From positions 829,655 through 893,654 of the forward strand of contig NZ_KB822575.1 in NCBI RefSeq assembly GCF_000364605.1: 64,000 bases of DNA. Direction: 5' to 3'. The stretch comes from Nocardioides sp. Iso805N (lineage in GTDB: Bacteria > Actinomycetota > Actinomycetes > Propionibacteriales > Nocardioidaceae). Of the stretch, positions 29,203 through 37,714 are shown piece after piece. Position 1 is the stretch's first letter. The number at the start of each line of letters is the position of its first letter. The position numbers were made by a program, and so were the translations under genes. The notes below the pieces were generated by a model that saw nothing but the letters and a program-made list of their open reading frames with translations, ran no database searches and was not told where the DNA came from.

Positions 29203-29940
29203 ATGAGTGATGTTTCACGTGAAACACCCTCCGTGCCTGCGGTGGCACGGAGGGTGTTTCGTCTTGACCGACTCCCCCTCGCCGAGGCCTACGCGCAGTT
29301 CCTGGCGACTGCTGGTGTCGAGCGCGGCCTGATCGGACCACGGGAGGCCCCGCGACTCTGGGACCGGCACCTGCTCAATTGCGCCGTCCTGGCGGACCTG
29401 CTCCCCGACGAGGCGGAGGTCGCCGATATCGGATCGGGCGCCGGCCTCCCCGGTCTCGTGCTCGCGATCCAGCGGCCGGATCTGCGGATCACGCTGATCG
29501 AGCCGCTGTTGCGGCGAACAACCTTCCTCAGTGAAGTGGTCGACGAGCTGTCGCTGGAGAACGTCGAGGTGGTGCGGGGTCGAGCGGATGCGCTCCACGG
29601 CGGGCGAACGTTCGACGTGGTCACGTCTCGTGCGGTCGCTCCGCTCGGCCGGTTGCTGGAGTGGTCGATGCCCCTCGTGGCCGCCGAGGGTGAGCTGGTT
29701 GCGATGAAGGGATCGTCGATCGCGGAGGAGATCGAGGAGGCCCGCCCCGTGCTGCGGCGATTCGGGTGCGCGGAGCCGACGGTGTCCGTCCTCGGCGCGG
29801 GCCTGCTGGAGTCCACAACGCTCGCCCTCCGAGTGGCCTGGGCCGATCCCGCGAAGGTATCTTGGCCGTCTGTGCCCGCAGCGACACCACGTCGCGACGG
29901 CGGGAAGAATGCTCGATCGAAGCGAAGGAAGAACACGTGA
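29203..29940 (+). CDS. rsmG: 16S rRNA (guanine-N7) methyltransferase RsmG
   Basis: 245 residues if started at ATG 29203, which has no ribosome site. SAM-binding motif VADIGSGAGLPGLVLA (about 73-88), with the preceding GLIGPREAPRLWDRHLLNC typical of RsmG; C-terminal basic tail. It methylates G527 of 16S rRNA. The first ~18 codons contain a perfect parS and a terminator-like stem, so the true start may be further in; in-frame GTGs at 29233 or 29254 are alternatives. Its stop overlaps parA (GTGA). Confidence 0.9.
   Translation: MSDVSRETPSVPAVARRVFRLDRLPLAEAYAQFLATAGVERGLIGPREAPRLWDRHLLNCAVLADLLPDEAEVADIGSGAGLPGLVLAIQRPDLRITLIEPLLRRTTFLSEVVDELSLENVEVVRGRADALHGGRTFDVVTSRAVAPLGRLLEWSMPLVAAEGELVAMKGSSIAEEIEEARPVLRRFGCAEPTVSVLGAGLLESTTLALRVAWADPAKVSWPSVPAATPRRDGGKNARSKRRKNT
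29211..29226. other. parS centromere site 1
   Basis: TGTTTCACGTGAAACA, the 16-bp palindromic parS consensus with no mismatch. It lies in codons 3-8 of the annotated rsmG, about 1.8 kb upstream of the parB start. ParB nucleates here for chromosome segregation. Confidence 0.95.
29225..29258 (+). terminator. Terminator-like 14-bp stem in the rsmG 5' end
   Basis: ACACCCTCCGTGCC and GGCACGGAGGGTGT are perfect reverse complements around a 6-nt loop, followed by TTTCGTCTT. It would form a strong hairpin between jag and the conserved part of rsmG, either attenuating the operon or lying in coding sequence if the ATG at 29203 is used. Confidence 0.6.
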
Positions 29941-31043
29941 CCGAGGGCCTTACGGACCAGGACGGGCAGACCTCGCCGGCAGCGGCCGAAGAGTTTTCCA
30001 CCGGTTCAGGGGATGCCTCTGAGCGTGACTATCCACAGGAAGGCGCTGTTCCTCCACAGGATGGGTCGTCGGATGTTTCACGTGAAACAGCCACCGGGGG
30101 CTTCCGTGTGCGTACCGCTGCGGACCTCGCCGACTTCGCCCAGGTGATCGCTGACGACGAGACTCCCCTGGCGCGCGCTACCGAGAACACACTGCTAGCG
30201 CGCTCGAAGTCACAGATGCGTCCGCCGATGCCGCGCCCGTCCGCGACCCGCGTGATGGTGGTCGCGAACCAGAAGGGTGGCGTCGGGAAGACCACGTCGA
30301 CGGTGAACCTAGCCGCCGGACTGGCGCAGCTCGGCCAGCGCGTCCTCGTGGTCGACCTCGACCCCCAGGGCAACGCATCGACGGCGCTTTCGGTCGATCA
30401 CTTCCAGGGCACGCTCGGTACCTACGAGCTCTTGGTGGATGACACCGCACTCAACGAGGTGGTGCGACCCTGCCCGGAGATCCCCCTCCTCGACGTCGTC
30501 CCTGCCACCATCGACCTGGCGGGCGCTGAGATCGAGCTCGTCAGCGTCGTGGCCCGAGAGGGTCGGCTCAAGAAAGCGCTGCTCGGCAGCGGTCGCGTCG
30601 GAGACAGTTCTTTGGGGGAGGACCGCTGGGACTACGTGCTCATCGATTGCCCGCCCTCGCTCGGACTGCTGACCCTGAACGCGCTTGTCGCCGGCGCCGA
30701 GCTCCTCATCCCGATCCAGGCCGAGTACTACGCCTTGGAGGGCCTGGGACAGCTCCTCAAGACGGTCGACATGGTCCGTGCGCACCTCAATCCGGACCTC
30801 GCGGTCTCCACCATCCTCATCACCATGTACGACGCCCGTACGCGGCTGGCGGCCGGCGTCGCGGACGAGGTCCGCGGCCACTTCGGTGACCAGGTGCTGC
30901 GCACCTACATCCCGCGCTCCGTTCGGGTCTCCGAAGCGCCGTCGTACGGGCAGACCGTGATGACCTACGACCCGGGCTCTCCGGGCGCACTGAGCTACCT
31001 CGAAGCTGCTCGTGAGATCGCTCGGAAGGGGATGGAAGCGTGA
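29937..31043 (+). CDS. parA: Chromosome partitioning ATPase ParA (Soj)
   Basis: 368 residues from GTG 29937, with GAAGGAA 6 nt before it and a 4-bp overlap with rsmG. The N-terminal ~100 residues are an acidic, non-conserved extension; the deviant Walker A KGGVGKTT follows at 113-120, with switch DLDPQGNAS and LIDCPPSLGLL. ParA forms an ATP-dependent DNA-bound gradient that moves ParB-parS complexes. A second parS is embedded in the extension. Coupled to parB by a 4-bp overlap. Confidence 0.96.
   Translation: MTEGLTDQDGQTSPAAAEEFSTGSGDASERDYPQEGAVPPQDGSSDVSRETATGGFRVRTAADLADFAQVIADDETPLARATENTLLARSKSQMRPPMPRPSATRVMVVANQKGGVGKTTSTVNLAAGLAQLGQRVLVVDLDPQGNASTALSVDHFQGTLGTYELLVDDTALNEVVRPCPEIPLLDVVPATIDLAGAEIELVSVVAREGRLKKALLGSGRVGDSSLGEDRWDYVLIDCPPSLGLLTLNALVAGAELLIPIQAEYYALEGLGQLLKTVDMVRAHLNPDLAVSTILITMYDARTRLAAGVADEVRGHFGDQVLRTYIPRSVRVSEAPSYGQTVMTYDPGSPGALSYLEAAREIARKGMEA
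30074..30089. other. parS centromere site 2
   Basis: TGTTTCACGTGAAACA, a perfect parS palindrome inside the variable 5' part of parA (about codons 46-51), 863 bp from site 1. In both sites the sequence is read as DVSRET. Confidence 0.95.
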
Positions 31044-32074
31044 GCAAGCCGGCGCCGAAGCGAGGACTGGGTCGCGGATTGGGCTCTCTGATCCCGACGA
31101 TGCCCGCTGAGTCGACTGATCCGACTCAGCGCAACCATGACGTCCGGGATGCGGACTTTCCCGCAGGAGCCACGAACAGCGGATTGGCGGGCCAGGGGCC
31201 CACTGAGGCCGCGAGAGCCCGTCAGATCGAAGATTCGGCTCTGAGGCCGGTCGAAGGGGCCTACTTCGCCGAGCTGCCACTTACGTTCATCCGGCCCAAC
31301 CACGTCCAGCCTCGTCAGGTCTTCGACGAGGAGGCGATGGACGAGTTGGTGCACTCGGTCAAGGAAATCGGCCTCCTGCAGCCCATCGTCGTCCGTCGGA
31401 CGGGCGACGAGGAGTACGAGCTGGTCATGGGCGAGCGGCGTTGGCGGGCCAGCCAGCGCGCCGGCCTGGCCACGATCCCCGCGATCGTGCGCGAGACCGA
31501 CGACACCGACATGCTCCGTGACGCACTCCTGGAGAACCTGCACCGCTCCCAGCTGAATCCCCTGGAGGAGGCGGCCGCCTACCAGCAGCTGCTCGAAGAC
31601 TTCGGCTGCACCCACGAGGAGCTGGCGACCCGGATCGGTCGCTCGCGCCCGCAGATCAGCAACACGCTGCGCCTGCTGCGGCTCTCGCCGGCTGTCCAGC
31701 GCCGCGTCGCCGCCGGCGTACTGTCCGCGGGACACGCTCGCTCATTGCTCGGCGTCGACGACGCCGCGACCCAGGACCAGCTTGCCCAGCGCGTCGTCGC
31801 CGAGGGGATCAGCGTGCGTGCCCTGGAGGAGATCGTCGCGCTGCGTGACATCGACGGCGCGCAGCAGCCGAAGCGTCGCTCGGCGAGGCTGAAGGGTCCG
31901 ACGCCCGATCTCAACGACTTCGCGGACCGCCTGGCCGACCGGTTCGAGACCAGCGTGAAGGTGGACATGGGTCAGGCCAAGGGCAAGATCACCGTCGAGT
32001 TCGCGACATTCGAAGACCTACAGCGCATCGTCGACATCATGGATCCGCGGAATCGTAACGATAGAGCGATCTAG
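31040..32074 (+). CDS. parB: Chromosome partitioning protein ParB (Spo0J)
   Basis: 344 residues. N-terminal ParA-interacting motif (KRGLGRGLGSLIP, about 8-20), CTPase/ParB core with GERRWRA (131-137) and ENLHRSQLNPLEEA, a central HTH (about 180-205, RIGRSRPQISNTLRLL) and a C-terminal dimerisation domain. ParB loads at parS and slides as a CTP-dependent clamp. GTG start overlapping the parA stop (GTGA). The conserved actinobacterial parAB follows rsmG. Confidence 0.96.
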   Translation: MSKPAPKRGLGRGLGSLIPTMPAESTDPTQRNHDVRDADFPAGATNSGLAGQGPTEAARARQIEDSALRPVEGAYFAELPLTFIRPNHVQPRQVFDEEAMDELVHSVKEIGLLQPIVVRRTGDEEYELVMGERRWRASQRAGLATIPAIVRETDDTDMLRDALLENLHRSQLNPLEEAAAYQQLLEDFGCTHEELATRIGRSRPQISNTLRLLRLSPAVQRRVAAGVLSAGHARSLLGVDDAATQDQLAQRVVAEGISVRALEEIVALRDIDGAQQPKRRSARLKGPTPDLNDFADRLADRFETSVKVDMGQAKGKITVEFATFEDLQRIVDIMDPRNRNDRAI

Positions 32075-32084
32075 CGATAAAGGT

Positions 32085-32098
32085 ATATGTCGACATAT
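32085..32098. repeat. AT-rich 14-bp palindrome after parB
   Basis: ATATGTCGACATAT, perfect, 10 bp after the parB stop. It shares the GTCGAC core with the palindrome in dnaA. Possible regulator site; function unknown. Confidence 0.5.
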
Positions 32099-32171
32099 CG
32101 TCAGCAACCGAGGACATAGTGGGCGACTTCGGTTCTGTCAGACCGATTTTGAGCGCCACGGCGTGAAGCAG

Positions 32172-32203
32172 AACGGCCCGGATCCAGCAGGATCCGGGCC
32201 GTT
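32172..32203. terminator. Bidirectional terminator between parB and the aminotransferase gene
   Basis: AACGGCCCGGATCC-AGCA-GGATCCGGGCCGTT, 14-bp perfect stem with a 4-nt loop, between two convergent genes. Confidence 0.85.
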
Positions 32204-32222
32204 TCGCGTCTCTGAGAAGCGC

Positions 32223-33542
32223 CTACTGCGTGTCGGTGCTCGGGTATTCGGCGCTCGGGGCCAACCGACCACCGATCGTGTCGATGGCACCGAAGGTCTG
32301 ACGCAGCTCCATCTCCTCCTCGATCACACCGGCAAGGCGCCGTACGCCCTCCCGGATGCGCTCGGGTGTGGGGTAGCAGTAGGAGAGGCGCATCGACGAG
32401 GAGCCGAAGCCGTCGGCGAAGAACGCCGTACCGGGGACGTAGGCGACACGCGCTGTGACCGCGCGCGGCAGCATCGCCTTGGCGTTGACACCGGGCGGCA
32501 GGGTGAGCCACACGTAGAAGCCACCGGAGGGCACGTTCCAGTGGCAACCCGCAGGCATCATGTCCTCGAGCGCGCTGACCATGGCGTCGCGACGCTCGCG
32601 ATACATCTCGCGGAACTGCTTGATCTGACCCTGCCAGTCGTGGCTGGCCAAGTAGGCGGAGATCGCCATCTGACTGAACTGCGGGGGGCACAGCGTGGCG
32701 CTCTCCTGCGCTAGCACCAGCTTCTCGCGCACCGTGTGCGGAGCCAGCGCCCAGCCCACCCGGAAGCCCGGCGCGAAGGTCTTGGAGAACGAGCCCAGGT
32801 AGATGATGTTGTCGTTCGACATCGAGCGCATCGCCGGCAGCGGCTCGCCGTCGAAGCCGAGCAGACCGTAGGGGTTGTCCTCGAGGATGAGGATGTTCTC
32901 CTCGGCACAGATCTCGACGATCTCGCGGCGGCGCTCGACCGAGAGGGTCACGCCTGCGGGGTTGTGGAAGTTGGGGATCGTGTAGAGGAACTTGATCGTC
33001 TTGCCGGCGGCCCTGACCGAGGCGATCGCAGCGCGCAGCGCGTCGGGCCGCAGGCCGTCGGCGTCCATCTCCGCGTGCACGACGTCGCACTGGTAGGACT
33101 TGAAGACCCCGAGAGCTCCGACGTAGGAGGGTGCCTCGCAGATGATGACGTCGCCCGGGTCGCAGAAGATGCGGGTCACCAGGTCAACGGCCTGTTGTGA
33201 GCCGACCGTGACGACGACATCGTCCGGGTGGGCCTCGATGCCCTCGAGGCGCATCACGTCGGTGATCTGCTCGCGCAGCTCGGGGATGCCCTGTCCGGAG
33301 CCGTACTGCATGGCGACGGTGCCGTGCTCGCGGACCACGCCGTCGATGGCGCCGGCGACGACATCGAGGGGAAGACCGGAGATGTTCGGCATGCCGCCGG
33401 CGAGGGAGACCACCTCGGGGCGGGATGCGACCGCGAAGAGAGCGCGGATCTCGGACTGGGTCATCCCGGCCGTGCGCGCGGCATAGCGGTCGACGTAGGG
33501 ATCGAGGCGATTGCTGCTGCGCGTGGTGGGGGAAGTGTCCAT
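32223..33542 (-). CDS. PLP-dependent aminotransferase (fold type I, MocR/LysN-like class)
   Basis: 439 residues from ATG 33542. PLP lysine in LGSFSKTFAPGFRVGW; other family segments are SLAGGMPN, YGSGQGIPELREQI, VTVGSQQAVDL, YTIPNFHNPAGVT and LILEDNPYG. Domain order matches stand-alone 2-aminoadipate/valine-pyruvate type aminotransferases (no HTH domain). Substrate cannot be fixed. It is convergent with parB and divergent from a GNAT gene; this pair beside parB is a common actinobacterial neighbourhood. Confidence 0.92.
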   Translation of the reverse strand: MDTSPTTRSSNRLDPYVDRYAARTAGMTQSEIRALFAVASRPEVVSLAGGMPNISGLPLDVVAGAIDGVVREHGTVAMQYGSGQGIPELREQITDVMRLEGIEAHPDDVVVTVGSQQAVDLVTRIFCDPGDVIICEAPSYVGALGVFKSYQCDVVHAEMDADGLRPDALRAAIASVRAAGKTIKFLYTIPNFHNPAGVTLSVERRREIVEICAEENILILEDNPYGLLGFDGEPLPAMRSMSNDNIIYLGSFSKTFAPGFRVGWALAPHTVREKLVLAQESATLCPPQFSQMAISAYLASHDWQGQIKQFREMYRERRDAMVSALEDMMPAGCHWNVPSGGFYVWLTLPPGVNAKAMLPRAVTARVAYVPGTAFFADGFGSSSMRLSYCYPTPERIREGVRRLAGVIEEEMELRQTFGAIDTIGGRLAPSAEYPSTDTQ

Positions 33543-33604
33543 GATCGTTCTAGCATGAAGGATGTCACACGTTGGCGCATCACCGCTTCCCTCCCCGGAG
33601 TGAG

Positions 33605-34282
33605 ATGTCACGCAAGATCGTCCCCTTGACACTGGACCGACTGGCCGATCTGGCTGCGCCGTGCCGGACCTGCCTGTTCTGGGAGCTCGATCCCGTACGT
33701 CGCAACCGGGTGCCGCCTGCCGAGTCGACGGAGGCCAAGGAGACCTGGCTCAGCGAGGTGCTCCGGGAGTGGGGCTCGTGCGGTCGGGTCGCGGTTGTCG
33801 ACGACCGTCCGGTGGGGTTCATCGTCTACGTGCCGGCGGCGTTCGCGCCGGGCGCGGAGGCATTCCCGACGGCGCCGGTCTCGCCGGATGCGGTGCTGCT
33901 GACGACCGTCTGGCTCGACCCGCAGTACGCCGGAGGCGGGCTCGGCCGGATGCTCGTCCAGGCGATGGCCAGCGACCTCCTCCGGCGCGGGGGGATCAAG
34001 GCGGTGGAGGCGTTCGGCGACGTCGGCGCGATGAGCGCGATCGCGCACGGATCGCGGTGCGCGGCGCCAGCGGAGTTCCTGGCGCACGTCGGCTTCAAGA
34101 CGCACCGAGCCCACGCCACCGCGCCACGCCTGCGGATGGAGCTGACCAGCGCCGTGACCTGGCGCGATGAGGTGGAGGCAGCGCTGGAGAAGGTGCTCGG
34201 CGCCGTACGGCCTCATCATCAGCCGCATCCGCGACCGGTGCCGCGTGCCGGTGCGCACTTCGGTCGGACGGATCACCCGTAG
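33605..34282 (+). CDS. GNAT family N-acetyltransferase
   Basis: 225 residues, ATG with GGAG 4 nt upstream. The GNAT core is visible as LLTTVWLDPQYAGGGLGRMLVQAMASDL (acetyl-CoA-binding loop GGGLG, about 120-124). The N-terminal region has a cysteine motif PCRTCLFWELDP typical of this parAB-linked subgroup. The C-terminus is a His/Pro/Arg-rich tail. Acyl acceptor unknown. A bidirectional terminator follows. Confidence 0.85.
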   Translation: MSRKIVPLTLDRLADLAAPCRTCLFWELDPVRRNRVPPAESTEAKETWLSEVLREWGSCGRVAVVDDRPVGFIVYVPAAFAPGAEAFPTAPVSPDAVLLTTVWLDPQYAGGGLGRMLVQAMASDLLRRGGIKAVEAFGDVGAMSAIAHGSRCAAPAEFLAHVGFKTHRAHATAPRLRMELTSAVTWRDEVEAALEKVLGAVRPHHQPHPRPVPRAGAHFGRTDHP

Positions 34283-34285
34283 ACG

Positions 34286-34319
34286 CAGCGAGGCCCGCAC
34301 CGAAGTGCGGGCCTCGCTG
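34286..34319. terminator. Bidirectional terminator between GNAT and trxA
   Basis: CAGCGAGGCCCGCA-CCGAAG-TGCGGGCCTCGCTG, a perfect 14-bp stem between convergent 3' ends. Confidence 0.85.
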
Positions 34320-34348
34320 GTTGCCTGAGCTGCTCAGGCCGTGCTTTC

Positions 34349-34678
34349 TCAGCCCAGGAAGGGCTGGAGCTCGGCGAGCAGAGCAGCCTTGGGCTTTGCG
34401 CCGACGATCGACTTCACGACCTCGCCGCCCTGGTAGACGTTGAGCGTCGGGATGCCGGTCACGCGGTAGTTCGACGGGGTCACCGGGTTCTCGTCGACGT
34501 TCATCTTGACGAACGTGACCTTGTCGCTGTGCTGGCCGGCGATCTCGTCGAGGATCGGCGCGACCTGGCGGCACGGACCGCACCACTCCGCCCAGAAGTC
34601 GACCAGAACGGGCTTGTCGGACTTGAGGACCTTGGCGTCGAACTCGGCGTCGGTCACGGCGGTGATGTTGTCAGCCAT
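34349..34678 (-). CDS. trxA: Thioredoxin
   Basis: 109 residues, a single thioredoxin domain with the active site WCGPC (C33 and C36), cis-proline in TGIPTLNVY and FVKMNVDENP. It reduces protein disulfides with electrons from TrxB, encoded immediately upstream on the same strand (87-bp gap). ATG with AAGGGTGAG upstream. Confidence 0.97.
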   Translation of the reverse strand: MADNITAVTDAEFDAKVLKSDKPVLVDFWAEWCGPCRQVAPILDEIAGQHSDKVTFVKMNVDENPVTPSNYRVTGIPTLNVYQGGEVVKSIVGAKPKAALLAELQPFLG

Positions 34679-34765
34679 GCGGGCTCACCCTTCGTTGTGG
34701 TGTGTGGCGAAGTCTGTATCAGTGGAACAGGGACGGCGCCGGTTCTGTTCCCGGCGGCCGCGGCG

Positions 34766-35797
34766 TCAGGAGCCGGCCTGGGCCAGCTCGGTCAGGATCT
34801 CGGCGTCGCTCTCGGCCTCCGCCTGCTTGGCCGCGGAGACCTCGTGACCCTGCTCCGCGAGGAACCGCTCAGCGTCCAGTGCGGCAGAGCAGCCGGAGCC
34901 GGCGGCCGTGATCGCCTGGCGGTAGACGTGGTCGACCAGGTCGCCACAGGCGAACACGCCGGCGAGGTTGGTCGCCGTCGAGCCGCCGCCGGCGCGGGCG
35001 GTCAGCACGTAGCCCTCACCGTCGAGCTCGACCTGACCCTTGACGACCTCCGAGCGCGGGTCGTGGCCGATCGCGATGAACAGACCGGTGGCCGGGAGCT
35101 CGCGGGTGTCGCCCGTGACCGTGTCGCGCAGCGTCAGCGACTCGAGCCGCTCGGCGCCGTTGATCGACTCGACCACGGAGTTCCACTCGATCTCGAGCTT
35201 CGGGTCGTTGAACGCACGCTCCTGCATGATCTTCGAGGCGCGCAGCTCGTCGCGACGCACGATCAGCGAGACCTTCGAGCCGAATCGGGTCAGGAAGGTC
35301 GCCTCTTCGATCGCGGAGTCGCCACCGCCGACCACGGCGATGTGCTGCTCACGGAAGAAGAAGCCGTCGCAGGTCGCGCACCACGAGACGCCCTTGCCGG
35401 AGAGCTGCTCCTCGTTGTCGAGGCCGAGCTTGCGGTAGCCCGAGCCCATCGCCAGGATCACCGAGCGTGCGTAGTGGGTCTCGGTGGCGGTCTTGACAAC
35501 CTTGATCTCACCCGACAGGTCGACCTCGACCACGTCGTCCGGGATCAGCTCGGCGCCGAAGCGCTCGGCCTGGGCACGCATGTTCTCCATCAGCTCCGGG
35601 CCCATGATGCCGTCGCGGAAGCCGGGGAAGTTCTCCACCTCGGTGGTGTTCATCAGCGCGCCACCGGCCGTCACCGAACCCTCGAAGACGAGCGGCTCGA
35701 GGCTGGCGCGGGCGGTGTAGACCGCGGCCGTGTAGCCGGCGGGCCCGGAACCGATGACGATGACGTTGCGGGGCTCGGTCAAGGACGAGCTGGGCAT
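34766..35797 (-). CDS. trxB: Thioredoxin-disulfide reductase
   Basis: 343 residues from ATG 35797, AGGGAG 7 nt upstream. FAD motif [14 protein letters not shown] (12-25), redox centre WCATCDG (C140, C143), NADPH motif [12 protein letters not shown] and FAD-binding [17 protein letters not shown]. It passes electrons from NADPH to thioredoxin. The C-terminal ~25 residues (Ala/Glu-rich) extend beyond the usual end. Confidence 0.97.
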   Translation of the reverse strand: MPSSSLTEPRNVIVIGSGPAGYTAAVYTARASLEPLVFEGSVTAGGALMNTTEVENFPGFRDGIMGPELMENMRAQAERFGAELIPDDVVEVDLSGEIKVVKTATETHYARSVILAMGSGYRKLGLDNEEQLSGKGVSWCATCDGFFFREQHIAVVGGGDSAIEEATFLTRFGSKVSLIVRRDELRASKIMQERAFNDPKLEIEWNSVVESINGAERLESLTLRDTVTGDTRELPATGLFIAIGHDPRSEVVKGQVELDGEGYVLTARAGGGSTATNLAGVFACGDLVDHVYRQAITAAGSGCSAALDAERFLAEQGHEVSAAKQAEAESDAEILTELAQAGS

Positions 35798-35906
35798 GGA
35801 CTGACTCCCTGGGTTGGTGACGCTGAGAGAACCGATCGTAGGCGAGAAAGATTCCCTGTCCGTACGGCGGCCGGACGCGCGACTCGACCGGGACGAGGTC
35901 GGGCTG

Positions 35907-37700
35907 TCACCGCCGCGTACCGGTGACCGTGACGTCGGCCACCTCGCCACGGTAGCCGCCCGATACCTTCGGTAGCGAGGTCAGCCAGACGACGAGGTAG
36001 CGGCCCTTGGCACCCTTGAGGTCGACCCGTTGACCGGCATGGGTCACTGTCGCGGTGGCGGCGCGCTGGAGTCCGGTCACGCCCGCCGGCTTGGTGTCCG
36101 AGACGTAGAGCGAGACACCGGTCGGGCTGCCGTTCATGGTGACCCTGATCGAGTCGATCGCGTAGACGTCCTTCAGGTCGAGGACCAGGCCGACACCGCT
36201 CTTGAGCGCCGGCGGCTTCGGACCGAGCTGGGCGGTGTACGTGCTGGTGTGCCAGGCGGTCGACGGCTTGCCGTCCACGGCGTACTTGGTGTCGGCGGGG
36301 TCCTCGCTCGGTGGGTCCCCGAGCGGATCGAAGTCGGTCGCGGTGACGCCGCTGATCGCCTTCGCGGTGGTGGAGGTCGGGGAGGCGCTCTGCGAGGGCG
36401 TCGTCGTGCCGCCGTTGCCGCCGTTGCCGGAGTAGTCCCGTACGGCGAGCACCGCGGCGACCACCAGGATGAGCACGACCAGGCCGATCGCCAGCGGCAG
36501 CCAGCGGCGTCGACGAGGCGGCACCCGATCCTCGCCCCAGGGCCAGTAGTCCTCCGGCGCGGGCGCTGGCAGGGGTGCCGGCGCACCGGACCGAACGGCG
36601 GTCGACTGAGGCGTGTCGGCCACCGTCTCGTCCGGGGCGCGGGGGACTCGGGGCTCATCGGCGAACAACGGCTTCGCCGCCGGCGGCTCGAGCGGCGGTG
36701 GCGGCGGTGCAGGTGTCGTCCGGGGCAGATGCCAGGAGGAGTCGTCCTCGAAGGACGGCAGCGAGGCCTGGGTGGGTACGTCGGTGTGGCCACTGCGCGC
36801 AGCGGTGTCGCCCATGCCGCCCGCGGTATCGGCGGGCTCGGGAGCGCTGTTCTCCGCCGGCAGGCGCAGTGCCGTGGTGATCATCGGACCACCGTTGCGC
36901 GCCGGCGGCTGCTCCGCGGGGAGGCCGACGACGTCCGAGGGATCGCCGAGGTAGGCCATCAGGCGCTCGTACAGGTAGGGAGCGTCGAGGATCGGGCCCT
37001 CGTGCCGTCCGCGGGCGGACGGATTGAGCGCCGATTCGCAGAGGTCGTCGAGCGCCTTGGGCACGCCCGCGCGCACCTGGCGTGGACGCATCGGATGGCC
37101 ACCGACCTTCGGCGTCGACGGGACCGCCGACTCCTGCACGCCGGACCAGGTGCCGGTGAGGCAGGCCGCCAGGATCGCGGCCAGGGCAGCGTCGTCGTCC
37201 GCCGGCGTACCGGCTGGCATCCCGTAGAGGGCCGCCTCGACGGCGAACCCGATGATCCGCACCGACCCGCCTTCGTCGATCAGGACCTTCTCGGGGTTGA
37301 GCCGGCCGTGTGCGTGGCCGAGCCGATGCGCCCTGCCCAGCGCTGCCGCCACCTCGGCGGTGATCCAGGCCGAGCGGCGCGGCGACAGCGGTCCCGAGCG
37401 GGCGAGCAGGATGTCGAGCGAGGTTCCGCGACCCCACTCGTTGACGACGTAGGAGATACCGTCGCGCGTCTCCGCGTCCAGGACCCGCAGCAGCCGCGGG
37501 TCCAGGATCGAGGCGGAGGCCCGCGCGGCGCTCATCAAGGCCGGCGCTCGAGGGTCGTCCGCGTCGATCACGTGGACGGCCACGGGCCGGCCCAGCACGC
37601 TGTCGTGCGCGAGCCAGAACCGGCCGTGGGCCGTCTCGCTGAGCAGGTCGGCCAGCCGGTAGCGCCCCGCGAGGACGTCACCTGGCCGATGCACTGTCAT
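35907..37700 (-). CDS. Membrane pseudokinase with extracytoplasmic discoidin-like domain (MviN-associated)
   Basis: 597 residues. The N-terminal ~270 residues have a Ser/Thr kinase fold but lack catalytic residues: AVHVID instead of [12 protein letters not shown] where HRDLKPxN is expected, and IGF for DFG. A long Pro/Ala-rich linker (about 270-430) leads to a TM helix (about 430-452) and a C-terminal beta-rich domain (about 480-597) resembling the extracellular end of mycobacterial MviN. In M. tuberculosis this pseudokinase is fused to MurJ (Rv3910) and binds FhaA when phosphorylated. Here it is a separate gene 14 bp after murJ, probably co-transcribed. Confidence 0.85.
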   Translation of the reverse strand: MTVHRPGDVLAGRYRLADLLSETAHGRFWLAHDSVLGRPVAVHVIDADDPRAPALMSAARASASILDPRLLRVLDAETRDGISYVVNEWGRGTSLDILLARSGPLSPRRSAWITAEVAAALGRAHRLGHAHGRLNPEKVLIDEGGSVRIIGFAVEAALYGMPAGTPADDDAALAAILAACLTGTWSGVQESAVPSTPKVGGHPMRPRQVRAGVPKALDDLCESALNPSARGRHEGPILDAPYLYERLMAYLGDPSDVVGLPAEQPPARNGGPMITTALRLPAENSAPEPADTAGGMGDTAARSGHTDVPTQASLPSFEDDSSWHLPRTTPAPPPPPLEPPAAKPLFADEPRVPRAPDETVADTPQSTAVRSGAPAPLPAPAPEDYWPWGEDRVPPRRRRWLPLAIGLVVLILVVAAVLAVRDYSGNGGNGGTTTPSQSASPTSTTAKAISGVTATDFDPLGDPPSEDPADTKYAVDGKPSTAWHTSTYTAQLGPKPPALKSGVGLVLDLKDVYAIDSIRVTMNGSPTGVSLYVSDTKPAGVTGLQRAATATVTHAGQRVDLKGAKGRYLVVWLTSLPKVSGGYRGEVADVTVTGTRR

Positions 37701-37714
37701 GAACCCGAGACTAG

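Noticed and set aside
30029..30037. CTATCCACA inside parA as a DnaA box
   Set aside because: Single box-like word in coding sequence without neighbours; expected by chance at this stringency.
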